Source: Eubacterium maltosivorans
GTDB lineage: Bacteria > Bacillota > Clostridia > Eubacteriales > Eubacteriaceae
Length of the DNA stretch: 64,000 nt
Direction: 5' to 3'
Assembly: GCF_002441855.2 (NCBI RefSeq)
Contig: NZ_CP029487.1
Span: 4,018,349-4,082,348, forward strand
In this document: piece by piece, positions 16,530 through 24,489 of the stretch
Position numbering within the stretch: position 1 is the first letter of the stretch
How the letters are laid out: each line of letters begins with the position of its first letter
Position numbers and translations under genes: made by a program
Notes under the pieces: generated by a model
What the model saw: the letters and a program-made list of their open reading frames with translations, nothing else
Told to the model about the DNA's origin: nothing
Databases searched by the model: none

Positions 16530-17114
16530 ATGAATAAAGCAAGAGTATTAAAAGATATCCCCTTTGAACTCGACGTCGACGCCTTTTTCACGCATATCCG
16601 CATGGAGAAGGAGTCGAAGCGTTCAAAGCGGATATTCGAGATCATCGAAACCGCAAGCCCCTACATCCGCCCTGTGGCCATGTATAAACGGGCTGAGATC
16701 CAGATGGTGGACAGCGAGGTATTTACCATTGACGGACTGGCCTTTAAGAGCGGGGAGATTGTGGAGCTTCTGAAGCGGGAAAACTTTGTTTTCCCCAACA
16801 TTGTATCCTGCGGGCCAGAGATTGAAGCTTTCTGCGTTGACCGCAAAAAGGTACTGGACCAGTACATTACCATGGAGCTCTGCAACTTTAGCTGTGCCGC
16901 CGCCAGAGAAGCCATGTTTAACGCCATCAGAGAAGAATTTAAAATGGAAGAGAGCACCGAGCTGTTTCCAGGCGAAAAGGGCTGGGATCTGCAGCAGGGT
17001 ATCCAGATCTTTAAAATATTCTCAAAGGAAACCGAAGGGGCAGGGCTCAGCATATCAGAGGCGGGCGTTCCAAAGCCCAGCCGCAGCGCCTACGGCCTGA
17101 TCGTCGGCAGTTGA
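16530..17114 (+). CDS. Vitamin B12-dependent methionine synthase activation-domain-like protein
   Basis: 194 residues. The C-terminal stretch F-P-G-E-K-G-W-D-L-Q-Q-G-I-Q-I-F, followed by L-S-I-S-E-A-G-V-P-K-P-S-R-S-A-Y-G, mirrors the SAM-binding P-G-x-x-x-W-x-L ... P-x-x-S motif of the MetH activation domain. It is a stand-alone domain; such proteins may take part in corrinoid reactivation or form a split MetH. Neighbours do not settle the partner. The next gene begins 2 bases after its stop. Confidence 0.75.
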   Translation: MNKARVLKDIPFELDVDAFFTHIRMEKESKRSKRIFEIIETASPYIRPVAMYKRAEIQMVDSEVFTIDGLAFKSGEIVELLKRENFVFPNIVSCGPEIEAFCVDRKKVLDQYITMELCNFSCAAAREAMFNAIREEFKMEESTELFPGEKGWDLQQGIQIFKIFSKETEGAGLSISEAGVPKPSRSAYGLIVGS

Positions 17115-17116
17115 CA

Positions 17117-18448
17117 ATGGCAGACAGACAACCCAGAAAGGGATGGTACAAGCTGGACAATGCGGGAACGCTGTATTCCTCCATTGCGTCCTCCAGGGTA
17201 TCGACCGTGTTTCGGATGACACTGGGGCTCACCGAGGAGGTGGACCCCGAGGCCCTGCAAAAAGCTCTGGACAACGTGATGGTGCGCTTTCCGTACTTTA
17301 ACGTCACGCTGCGCCGGGGCTTTTTCTGGTATTACTACGATCATTCCGAAAATCGCCCCCTGGTTGAAAAAGAGTCCCACTATCCCTGCAAAACCATTCG
17401 TCAGCGAAAGGGCGTATTTCCCTTCCGGATTCTGTACTATGGCCGTTATATCCATTTGGAAATGAGCCACTCCATCTGCGACGGCTATGGCGGTTTAGCT
17501 TTTTTAAAGCCGCTTGTATTAGAATATTTTAAAGTAAAGGACGGCATTGTCTGTAAGAATCTGGGCGACATCATTGACATTAACAGTCCGGTAGACCCCG
17601 AGGAATATGAGGATGCCTTTAAAAAATATTATGAGCGAAAGGTCCCGCCGCCGCAAAAGGGAGAGAAGGCTTACCATTTCCCCTTTGGCCTGCTGGACAA
17701 GGGGCAGTACCTGCTGCTGACCGGCATCGTACCAGTAAAAGAGGTGCTGGCGCAGTCAAGGGCCCATAAATGTACCCTCACACAGTTTGTCACAGCCCTT
17801 TACTTTGAGAGCATCCAGGAGTATATCCTGGGCCTTGAGAAAAAGAAACGCGCCCGGTCCGGCCATACCAAGGCCAATATCGCCATCAATGTGCCGGTGG
17901 ACCTGCGAGCCTTTTTTCCGTCCAAAACCCTGCGGAATTTCTTCATCAGCCTGAACCCGGCCATTGATATGCAGCTGGGGGTTTACAGCCTAGAAGAGAT
18001 TATCGACCAGATCAAGGGTTATATGGGCCTGTATATTAACCGGAAAAATATCAACCGCTATGTTTCCAGAAATGTGCGCAACGAGGAGCTTATGGTATTG
18101 CGCGTGATTCCCCTGTGGGTAAAACGCGTGATTATGCCCATTGTGTATAAGCGCTACGGCGAAAGGAGCTATACCAGCTCCGTCAGCAATCTGGGAAGCA
18201 TCTGGATGCCCGAAGAAGTCCGGGACCGGATTACCGGGTTCGAGATATTCCCGCCGCCCAGCGCCGGAAACCAGCTGAAAATCGTCATGGCAAGCTATGG
18301 CGATAAGCTGTATATCTCCTTTGGAAAGACCACCGGAGAAAAGGACATCGAGCGGATTTTTTTCAGAAAGCTGCAAAAGCTGGGAATCCCGGTCAGAATT
18401 GAGGGGAACCAGATTAATTATTACGAAGTCGAAAGGGAGGATGCCTAA
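17117..18448 (+). CDS. Condensation/alcohol acetyltransferase-fold acyltransferase
   Basis: 443 residues. The catalytic H-x-x-x-D motif is S-H118-S-I-C-D122-G, as in CoA-dependent acyltransferases (condensation, AATase, WS/DGAT, Pap). The second half has N-V-P-V-D-L-R and S-N-L-G-S. No signal peptide. The ATG at 17117 is preferred over the TTG at 17111 that overlaps the previous stop. It overlaps the next gene by one base (TAATG), so the two likely act together. Substrate unknown; an acyl ester or lipid product is plausible. Confidence 0.78.
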   Translation: MADRQPRKGWYKLDNAGTLYSSIASSRVSTVFRMTLGLTEEVDPEALQKALDNVMVRFPYFNVTLRRGFFWYYYDHSENRPLVEKESHYPCKTIRQRKGVFPFRILYYGRYIHLEMSHSICDGYGGLAFLKPLVLEYFKVKDGIVCKNLGDIIDINSPVDPEEYEDAFKKYYERKVPPPQKGEKAYHFPFGLLDKGQYLLLTGIVPVKEVLAQSRAHKCTLTQFVTALYFESIQEYILGLEKKKRARSGHTKANIAINVPVDLRAFFPSKTLRNFFISLNPAIDMQLGVYSLEEIIDQIKGYMGLYINRKNINRYVSRNVRNEELMVLRVIPLWVKRVIMPIVYKRYGERSYTSSVSNLGSIWMPEEVRDRITGFEIFPPPSAGNQLKIVMASYGDKLYISFGKTTGEKDIERIFFRKLQKLGIPVRIEGNQINYYEVEREDA

Positions 18449-19164
18449 TGGCCTATTGTCCAAAATGCGGCGTTGAGGTCGATAACAACGTCAAAAACTG
18501 CCCGCTGTGCGATTTTCCAATCCCCGATATCGGCGAGGAGCCAAAAGGTGAAAAGCGTTATCCCCTGGCGGTCAACACCTATCCTGAGGACCATCTGGAA
18601 AAGAAAAACCAGATTTTTTACGCGTTGGAAATTATTGTGGCGGCAGTATTTTTAATTAATATGGTGTTATACTGGTTTATCCCTTTTAACCCGACCATTA
18701 CTCAGATTATTATGATTTCGTCCGTTTCGCTGGCGCTGTACCTGATGTTTTGCTTTAATTATCTGCCGGCGCTGGTGAATCTTCTGGGCTGCTATTTTAC
18801 CACGCTGCTTCTGGGTTCCATTATTTATACGATTGTGGGCGGCTCGGGAGACTGGTTTGTAAATTACGCCATGCCGATCGTGACGATTCTTTTTATCGAC
18901 CTTTTGGTTTTTGGCATCATCTATAAAAAGAACCGCCACCGGAATCAGTTCATTTATGTTCCAGTGTTTTTGATTGCTTTCAGCGTTATGCTGTGCCTGG
19001 GGATAGACGGCGTGATTGCCTATAACCTGCTGGGGCATCTGCGCTTTACCTGGTCTCTGATCGTCGCTGTGTCTGGTATCTGTATTATCGCCCTGCTCAT
19101 GGGCATTTACCACGGGGTGCCCGACCGGACCAAGGCATACCTGAAGAAAAAACTACATGTATAG
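18448..19164 (+). CDS. Zinc-ribbon polytopic membrane protein (DUF6320-like)
   Basis: 238 residues. An N-terminal zinc ribbon, C-P-K-C at residues 4-7 and C-P-L-C at 18-21, precedes six or seven hydrophobic segments from ~55 to ~225, ending in a basic tail. The start codon overlaps the acyltransferase stop. I recall this kind of protein paired with alcohol-acetyltransferase-like enzymes in Clostridia, suggesting the enzyme is held at the membrane; the family label is by recall. Confidence 0.72.
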   Translation: MAYCPKCGVEVDNNVKNCPLCDFPIPDIGEEPKGEKRYPLAVNTYPEDHLEKKNQIFYALEIIVAAVFLINMVLYWFIPFNPTITQIIMISSVSLALYLMFCFNYLPALVNLLGCYFTTLLLGSIIYTIVGGSGDWFVNYAMPIVTILFIDLLVFGIIYKKNRHRNQFIYVPVFLIAFSVMLCLGIDGVIAYNLLGHLRFTWSLIVAVSGICIIALLMGIYHGVPDRTKAYLKKKLHV

Positions 19165-19176
19165 AGGAGGCGGAAA

Positions 19177-19716
19177 GTGACCAGACAAGAAAAAATTGAG
19201 GCGCGGCTGTTGGAAATGCCCCTTTACGACTATGCCTTTTTTCCGGTAAAGGACATTATTTTTACTCAGGATGTGCGCACCATCTGCGAAATGAACGACT
19301 GTGGTATGTACGGAAGGCGCTGGGTATGCCCGCCGGTGATCGGCAGCATTGAGACGTGCATTGCCCAGTGCCAGGCTTATGAGCACGCCTTTCTCTTCTC
19401 AACCGTTACCGAGGTTGCGGATTCCTTCGACCTCAAGGCCTGCGTTGAGGCCAGAGGCGACCATGAGGCCATTACCTACGAGATCGCCCAGATATTCCGG
19501 CAGGAAACCGAAAATCCGCTCATTTTGTCGACCGGCTGTATCCCCTGTGAGCGCTGCACCTATCCAGACGCGCCCTGCCGCCACCCTGAGCGGGCCTTTA
19601 AAACCATAGAAAGTCACGGCATCATGATTATGCAGATGGCAGCCCAGCAGGGAATGGATTACGACTGCGGACAGAACATTGTGACCTACTTTTCACTGGT
19701 TTTGTACAACCTTTAG
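19177..19716 (+). CDS. Cys-rich DUF2284 protein, probable metal or Fe-S binding
   Basis: 179 residues starting at GTG 19177 after GGAGG. Eight or more cysteines occur in the family pattern: C-x-x-x-x-C-G-M-Y, W-V-C-P-P, T-G-C-I-P-C-E-R-C-T-Y-P-D-A-P-C-R-H-P-E-R, then Y-D-C-G-Q-N. Arrangement suggests an Fe-S or zinc site. Function unknown. It follows the membrane protein after 12 bases and probably ends this operon. Confidence 0.8.
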   Translation: MTRQEKIEARLLEMPLYDYAFFPVKDIIFTQDVRTICEMNDCGMYGRRWVCPPVIGSIETCIAQCQAYEHAFLFSTVTEVADSFDLKACVEARGDHEAITYEIAQIFRQETENPLILSTGCIPCERCTYPDAPCRHPERAFKTIESHGIMIMQMAAQQGMDYDCGQNIVTYFSLVLYNL

Positions 19717-19734
19717 TAAGGAGCGTTGAGTGGC

Positions 19735-19763
19735 TTGAGAAATGGGTAAAACCATTGTATAAT
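19735..19763 (+). promoter_or_regulatory. Promoter of the 19794-20327 gene
   Basis: TTGAGA (19735-19740), 17-base spacer, perfect TATAAT (19758-19763). Confidence 0.75.
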
Positions 19764-19793
19764 AGAAATAGTTCTAATCAAGGAGGAGCCGAT

Positions 19794-20327
19794 ATGCAGC
19801 CACAGGAAAAAGCAGTTTATCAGGACATGCTGCAATGCATTTTTGCCAGATATCTGGAAGATTACTCGGAAAACACGTATTCAGAATTATTAAAAAAATA
19901 CACGGATCTCTCAGTCATCGAAACCGGCGAAGTCAGGGAAGCCTCCTATGAGACGGTTCTTAGGCTTCTGAAGCAGAGAACCAGACGCTATACTGGCCTG
20001 GGATGCAGGGCGGAGGGCGATGCCCGGGAAGAAAATATTCTGTATCCTGCAGCCTTCGAGACCCAGGGCGCCGATCCAGAGATCGCCCGGGAGACCGACT
20101 ACGGCACAGCCTGGGACGGTTTTGACAATATGTTGCTGGAGCTGCCTGAGGAAAAACAGGTCGAATGTAAGATGGCCTTAAACAGTTTGGAAAGCATTGT
20201 CCACGATCCGTCCATGACCAAGCCGCAGAAGCAGCTGCTGTCAAGCATACTGCTGGACTGGATCGCCCGTGAGCCCGAGGATGTGGGCATCCTGTTTGTG
20301 CCCATGCTGCTGCAGATTTATGAATAG
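19794..20327 (+). CDS. Hypothetical acidic helical protein
   Basis: 177 residues counting from the ATG at 19794, which has AAGGAGG 7 bases upstream; an upstream in-frame extension overlaps the -10. Mostly helical and acidic, with no signal peptide, membrane segment or known motif. It has its own promoter and terminator, so it is an independent single-gene unit. Confidence 0.65.
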   Translation: MQPQEKAVYQDMLQCIFARYLEDYSENTYSELLKKYTDLSVIETGEVREASYETVLRLLKQRTRRYTGLGCRAEGDAREENILYPAAFETQGADPEIARETDYGTAWDGFDNMLLELPEEKQVECKMALNSLESIVHDPSMTKPQKQLLSSILLDWIAREPEDVGILFVPMLLQIYE

Positions 20328-20338
20328 AGGACAGGTCC

Positions 20339-20381
20339 AAAACCGCCGTCCGGTTATCTTTAAAACCGGCGGCGGTTTTTT
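20339..20381 (+). terminator. Terminator after the 19794-20327 gene
   Basis: AACCGCCGTCCGGTT (20341-20355) pairs with AACCGGCGGCGGTT (20364-20377), followed by TTTTT. About 210 gene-free bases follow, holding a -10-like TATAAT at 20432-20437 and a weak LytTR-like repeat pair at 20489-20519. Confidence 0.92.
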
Positions 20382-20590
20382 AATACAAAAATTTGCATTT
20401 TTTACTTATATCTTTTCAAAGATAAAGGTGATATAATGGAGTTAAATTAAATAACGGTTGCGCTATTGTTGATTTTAAACGTGTTCATTCAATGTTGCCT
20501 TTATACTGCTTTCAGTTGCTCTCAAAAAACAAACATAGAAACTGAAAAAAGAATTTTTATAAAGCCTGAAAAGGTAGAAAGGAAGCCGAA

Positions 20591-20962
20591 ATGAAAGCCG
20601 ATCTTGTGCGCATTGCGCTGATTCCGTATTTTGTCCTGCTCCTTATTATCTGCAACTGGAATGTGAAGCTGTACGCAGCCGTAACACTGAACAGCTTTTA
20701 CTTTCTGGAATACATTCTTTTTATTTTCTGCGGTCTGGCGACCGCCCGCCTGATGGATATTTCCCCGGGCACCTATGCTCAGAAAAGCGCGCGAATCATC
20801 ATTATTGTCAATCTGGTTGTTCTGCTGGGGCTCTTTCTGCTGGGCTTCCTCCAGATTTTTGTTTTCTTTGACGTCCGATATTTTTATCAGATTTCTTTTT
20901 TGCTCTTTGGTTACTATCTGTATTTACTTGTTGTAAGCTTGAGAAAGGGTGAGACGCTGTGA
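20591..20962 (+). CDS. Small four-helix membrane protein
   Basis: 123 residues with four hydrophobic segments (roughly 8-28, 38-55, 66-88 and 95-115) and a basic C-terminus. It resembles the protein at 21567-21980 in layout: I-P-Y at the start, a D-I-x-P/P-R-D-I-Y-like loop in the middle, and L-L-F-G-Y-Y-L-Y-L-L near the end. The two are probably old paralogues. It overlaps the next gene by 4 bases. No known family. Confidence 0.65.
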   Translation: MKADLVRIALIPYFVLLLIICNWNVKLYAAVTLNSFYFLEYILFIFCGLATARLMDISPGTYAQKSARIIIIVNLVVLLGLFLLGFLQIFVFFDVRYFYQISFLLFGYYLYLLVVSLRKGETL

Positions 20963-21222
20963 AAAAATATGTGCGAAACAGCATGGTGATCTGCGCGCTG
21001 TCGCCGCGGATCGCCTATTATTTACATTTTATGGTTGGCACAGTCATCAGTTTTGTTTTTACATCCTTGTCCTACATCTTAAATAACCCCACGATTGCGT
21101 ATCTGGGATACAACGGAGGTTTGGAAATGGTGCCAGCCTGGACCCTTGCCATCAATGTGACGGTACTCATCTATCTGTTTTACCGGTGGGACCTCAAAAA
21201 GGAGCGGTCCGAAGAACCATGA
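20959..21222 (+). CDS. Small two-helix membrane protein
   Basis: 87 residues starting at GTG 20959, overlapping the previous stop (GTGA), so translation is coupled. Hydrophobic segments at ~20-42 and ~60-75 and a charged C-terminus. Unrecognised. It belongs to the same short-gene operon upstream of the agr-type locus. Confidence 0.6.
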   Translation: MKKYVRNSMVICALSPRIAYYLHFMVGTVISFVFTSLSYILNNPTIAYLGYNGGLEMVPAWTLAINVTVLIYLFYRWDLKKERSEEP

Positions 21223-21282
21223 GCCATGGGTAAAATACCGCCCCCTTAAAAAGTGTTTTTAAATATGAAAGGAGATGCTCCT

Positions 21283-21528
21283 ATGCAGTACCAGAAATTA
21301 TCCAAACCGGCAAAAGCTTACGCGGAAGAATTTTTTTCAGAATACCGGGAACGGCTGAGAGAAAATATCCCTGATGAAGTGGCTGCCGTCATTTATTTTA
21401 ACCCCGATGTAAATACCCTCCCTTATATTTATGAGCTGCAAAAATTCTTTCATTTTAAGGTAGGTCAGAATCAGCTCATTATCAACCACTTTTTTGTGGA
21501 CCAGATGACGTGTTTTTATAAGTGGTAG
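21283..21528 (+). CDS. Small soluble hypothetical protein
   Basis: 81 residues counting from the ATG at 21283, 8 bases after AAAGGAG. Highly charged N-terminal half (A-E-E-F-F-S-E-Y-R-E-R-L-R-E-N), aromatic-rich second half. No signal or membrane segment. Unrecognised. It stands among membrane genes with the same orientation and tight spacing. Confidence 0.55.
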   Translation: MQYQKLSKPAKAYAEEFFSEYRERLRENIPDEVAAVIYFNPDVNTLPYIYELQKFFHFKVGQNQLIINHFFVDQMTCFYKW

Positions 21529-21566
21529 GGAAGTGGGAACCGTGCTTTAGACTGGAGGAGAGCGTT

Positions 21567-21980
21567 ATGAAAAATAAAATATGCTTCGTCTACCTGGCGG
21601 CAGTGCCGTATATCATTTTAACACTGGTAACTGTGCACTGGTATGAGTATTACAGGCCAAGCGCCACCACGCTGGCCTATGGAAATTTTCTTTTTATTTT
21701 TACCCTGTTGCTGTACCCAGTTATTGGAATCCTGCTGGCAGGCCTGCATACCATTCCCCGAGATATATATGGCACAAAGTGGGCAAAAGGAATATTGGCG
21801 GTCAATTTCGTGGTTCCCATTGTATTTTGGACAGTCTATTACACTGGCTTGGGCGGACTGGGTGTGAAGCTGCTGTTTTTTGTCCGGGTGCCGTCATTTA
21901 CGATCATATCCCTTTTGGTGATGGGCTATTACCTGTTTCTTCTAGCAGAAAGCTTTCGAAAGAAAGCCAAAGCCCTGTAG
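21567..21980 (+). CDS. Four-helix membrane protein, paralogue of the 20591-20962 product
   Basis: 137 residues starting at ATG 21567, 6 bases after GGAGGAG. Four hydrophobic segments at ~7-24, ~40-60, ~75-95 and ~108-128, and a basic end (F-R-K-K-A-K-A-L). The similarity to the 20591 product suggests a duplicated unit. Function unknown. Confidence 0.65.
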   Translation: MKNKICFVYLAAVPYIILTLVTVHWYEYYRPSATTLAYGNFLFIFTLLLYPVIGILLAGLHTIPRDIYGTKWAKGILAVNFVVPIVFWTVYYTGLGGLGVKLLFFVRVPSFTIISLLVMGYYLFLLAESFRKKAKAL

Positions 21981-22005
21981 AGGTTAAAGCGATGAGAGGT
22001 AAAAA

Positions 22006-22524
22006 ATGAAAAAGAAATTATTAGCAGCGCTTGTATTGTTGTCTGTCTGCTGTTTATCCCTTTTGGGCTGCTCGGCAGAGGAGGATAAGGGCGAGGAAAT
22101 CCCCCTGTCCGAAAGAAGCATTGAGGAGCAGGTTCAGAATAACAGAAGCGTCATATTTAAAGAATACGATAATATCAAAGCCTTCAGAGCCGTATATCAG
22201 AATGACCTGAGAAGCATGAACGGCCTTGTGGACCCAAAGAAGTATGACATTGTGCTGATAAATCTTGAGTACGAGTATCCGCAGATACATGCGCGGGAGT
22301 CCTCGAAAGTAACAGCAACCTACAAAAAGATCGATAAAGACAAATATGTGCTGAAGTATTACGACTCTTTTGAAGCATACGGCGCGTTAAAAGAAAGCGA
22401 CCTGGCAGCCCTGAACGAGAGCGTCAGAGATCAGGGCGCCACCTATAAGCCAACCATCGCAGAGCTTGTCCCAGAGCAGGAAAATATCCGGGCTTACTAT
22501 GAAAAAGTGGATGGAGAAATTTAA
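22006..22524 (+). CDS. Predicted lipoprotein, first of two related copies
   Basis: 172 residues. Signal peptide with lipobox L-S-L-L-G-C22, so the mature protein is a membrane-anchored surface lipoprotein. The mature part shares E-E-Q-V-x-N-N, Y-x-N-I-K-A-F-R, N-x-L-V-D-P, T-Y-x-x-I, Y-V-L-K-Y-Y and A-L-N-E-S-V-x-D-Q-G with the lipoprotein at 23108-23611. No known domain. It follows the membrane protein after 25 bases. Confidence 0.8.
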   Translation: MKKKLLAALVLLSVCCLSLLGCSAEEDKGEEIPLSERSIEEQVQNNRSVIFKEYDNIKAFRAVYQNDLRSMNGLVDPKKYDIVLINLEYEYPQIHARESSKVTATYKKIDKDKYVLKYYDSFEAYGALKESDLAALNESVRDQGATYKPTIAELVPEQENIRAYYEKVDGEI

Positions 22525-22551
22525 AGGGTTAAGCCCAGGGGGTGTTATACG

Positions 22552-22818
22552 ATGCACGATAAAGCAAAAAAGAGGATCAGCTGGATTGTTTACAGCGTTA
22601 TCATCGTGGCGGATATTATAATAAACTACCGGCTGTTTCACTGGCTCAGGAAGCCCCTTTATCAAATTAACGAGATGCTTTTTGGCCCTGCCGAGATGGG
22701 ACTGAAAGGCCAGCCCGGTTTAGTGGTGTTTTTCCAGTTTTTTATTCCCGTTATCCTGTTTTTTGTCATTGTGATGGCCGGGCATTTTCTTTGTAGGAGG
22801 ATTGAGGAAAAGCGGTAA
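22552..22818 (+). CDS. Small two-helix membrane protein between the lipoprotein genes
   Basis: 88 residues starting at ATG 22552 after AGGGGGTG. Hydrophobic segments at ~9-30 and ~55-78, with charged ends. Unrecognised. It lies between the two lipoprotein copies and may end the first operon, since a gap of nearly 300 bases follows. Confidence 0.6.
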   Translation: MHDKAKKRISWIVYSVIIVADIIINYRLFHWLRKPLYQINEMLFGPAEMGLKGQPGLVVFFQFFIPVILFFVIVMAGHFLCRRIEEKR

Positions 22819-22909
22819 GGGAAAGGAGCTGTTTTCTTTTCGGTTATTTTAATTTCGGTGTGTATACAAGTTGTTTATATAATGAAAAAGTATCATTCTT
22901 AGGAGGTGG

Positions 22910-22933
22910 ATGAGCAAAGACAAAGCCGTTTAA
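22910..22933 (+). other. Seven-codon open frame with a perfect ribosome site
   Basis: AGGAGGTGG directly precedes an ATG at 22910 that runs only seven codons (M-S-K-D-K-A-V) to a stop. It ends 12 bases before the LytTR direct repeats. It could be a leader peptide, a decayed gene start, or chance. Confidence 0.2.
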
Positions 22934-22944
22934 AAAAATAATTC

Positions 22945-22981
22945 CGGTCAATATTGCAAGATAGACGGTTAATTTTGCGAA
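22945..22981 (+). promoter_or_regulatory. Tandem LytTR/AgrA-type binding site before the second lipoprotein gene
   Basis: Two direct repeats, CCGGTCAATATTGC (22945-22958) and ACGGTTAATTTTGC (22966-22979), are exactly 21 bases apart, two helical turns. They match the recalled AgrA 9-mer form [TA][AC][CA]GTTN[AG][TG] with few mismatches. A -10-like TACAAA (22999-23004) lies 19 bases downstream. The same site occurs at 25778-25813 before agrD. The regulator encoded at 23772 is the likely binder. Confidence 0.72.
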
Positions 22982-23107
22982 GGGGGTTTTACAGCAGGTA
23001 CAAAGATGTTATATTTGATTAAAATAAAGCGAGAGGTCTCATCTAAAAAAGTAAGCTTTGGAATGCCCGAGATTTTTAGGGATAAAGCCCGAAGGAAGGG
23101 AGAAAAA

Positions 23108-23611
23108 ATGAAAAAGAAATTGTTCGCAGCAATGCTGGCATTGCTTATTTTGTCTTTGCCGTTGTCAGGATGCACGCCGGATAAAAAAGACGTACAGAAA
23201 GAAGACAAAGCGGAAAAAACCATGGAAGAACAGGTAGAGAACAATCAGAGTGCGATTTTTAAACAGTACGAAAACATCAAGGCGTTCCGGTCAGAATACC
23301 AAAAGGATCTGGAGACAATGAATGCGCTTGTGGACCCGAATAAAGCGGAATTTGTTCTGAGCGATATCAGCTATACAGCAGGCGTGCCCAGCTCCGATTC
23401 AAGGGTCGACGCCACCTACAGGCGAATTAATAAGGAAACCTACGTTCTAAAATACTATGAATCCTGGGATGTGTATAATGAACAGGTAAAAAACGATTTG
23501 TCAGCCCTCAATGAATCGGTTAAGGACCAGGGAATCGAATATCGTATAGACCGCGCGGAGCTGGTGCCCGATGAAAACAGAGTCCGGGCTTATTTTGAGA
23601 AAGTGACATAA
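23108..23611 (+). CDS. Predicted lipoprotein, second copy, downstream of the LytTR site
   Basis: 167 residues counting from the ATG at 23108, after GAAGGGAG; the longer frame to 23006 has no ribosome site. Lipobox L-P-L-S-G-C22. The mature sequence is clearly related to the 22006-22524 lipoprotein throughout. It is preceded by its own LytTR-type site, unlike the first copy, so it is likely under control of the adjacent agr-type system. Its surface role is unknown. Confidence 0.82.
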   Translation: MKKKLFAAMLALLILSLPLSGCTPDKKDVQKEDKAEKTMEEQVENNQSAIFKQYENIKAFRSEYQKDLETMNALVDPNKAEFVLSDISYTAGVPSSDSRVDATYRRINKETYVLKYYESWDVYNEQVKNDLSALNESVKDQGIEYRIDRAELVPDENRVRAYFEKVT

Positions 23612-23645
23612 ACGCTTTTATAAATAATGAGTAAATTACAGAAAA

Positions 23646-23674
23646 GGCAGGAAGCACAGGCTTTCTGTCTTTTT
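23646..23674 (+). terminator. Terminator after the second lipoprotein gene
   Basis: GGCAGGAAGC (23646-23655) pairs with GCTTTCTGTC (23660-23669) using G-U pairs, loop ACAG, followed by TTTTT. Similar hairpins lie at 30114-30143 and 31422-31447. Confidence 0.8.
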
Positions 23675-23698
23675 CTATATGTTTAAAAAATATATCGA

Positions 23699-23727
23699 TA
23701 TCTTTTATAAGTTGGAAATGTTATAAT
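23699..23727 (+). promoter_or_regulatory. Promoter of the agr-type regulator/kinase genes
   Basis: TATAAT (23722-23727) with an extended TG at 23719-23720; the -35 (TATCTT, 23699-23704) is poor. It lies 45 bases before the response regulator. Confidence 0.6.
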
Positions 23728-23771
23728 AGAATAAAGCGTAAATCAATAGATGGTGAGAGGAGGTTTTAAAA

Positions 23772-24488
23772 ATGTTTCGTATTGGTGTGTGTGATGATGA
23801 AGCCTATTTCAGACAGGATATAGAAAAGAGGCTGGAAGCTTATTTTAATGGGAAGCCATTTGAGCCGGAAATACATATTTTTGAAAAAGGCCAGGCGCTT
23901 CTGGAGGAGGCAGAGAAAAAACCTTTTGATCTGGTCTTTCTGGATATTGAGATGCCGGATATGGACGGAATTACCCTCGGAGCCCGTTTAAAAACAATGT
24001 TTGAAGCAACCCTGTTAATCTATGTGACCTCTTATGATGCCTATGTTTCCCATGCGTTTCGGTTAGATGCTTTTCAATATCTGAAAAAGCCTTTAGATGA
24101 TTCTCTTTTTCAGGAGGAAATAGACAGGGCGCTGGCGCAGTATGTTCTAAAAAAACAAAAATATAATTTTGAGTATAACAGTGTCAGAATGAGTGTTCCA
24201 ATAACAGCGCTCATTTATTTAGAATCCCAAAGCTGGAGTGTGATTATCCATACAAAGGATAAAGATTATAAAATTGTCGGAAAGCTGAATGAAGAAGAAG
24301 AGCGGCTCGCCGTCCATGGATTTATCCGTATCCATCAGAGCTATCTCATTAATATGCAGTATATTAATAAGTTCCTCAGTGATAAGGTGTTTTTAAAAGA
24401 TCGGGAAGAACCGTTGCCGGTCAGCAGAAAATATAAAAATGAAGCAAAAAAAGCCCATTTAGACTATCAAAGCAAAGTAGGCATTTGA
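23772..24488 (+). CDS. LytTR-family response regulator, AgrA-like
   Basis: 238 residues. Receiver domain (1-~120) with D-D acid pair at residues 8-9, phospho-acceptor D58 in F-L-D-I-E-M-P, T/S in Y-V-T-S-Y and K in L-K-K-P. LytTR DNA-binding domain (~140-230) with I-Y-L-E-S, R-I-H-Q-S-Y-L-I-N and P-V-S-R-K-Y. It partners the kinase starting 2 bases after its stop. It is the probable binder of the 21-base-spaced repeats at 22945 and 25778. Confidence 0.92.
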   Translation: MFRIGVCDDEAYFRQDIEKRLEAYFNGKPFEPEIHIFEKGQALLEEAEKKPFDLVFLDIEMPDMDGITLGARLKTMFEATLLIYVTSYDAYVSHAFRLDAFQYLKKPLDDSLFQEEIDRALAQYVLKKQKYNFEYNSVRMSVPITALIYLESQSWSVIIHTKDKDYKIVGKLNEEEERLAVHGFIRIHQSYLINMQYINKFLSDKVFLKDREEPLPVSRKYKNEAKKAHLDYQSKVGI

Positions 24489-24489
24489 T

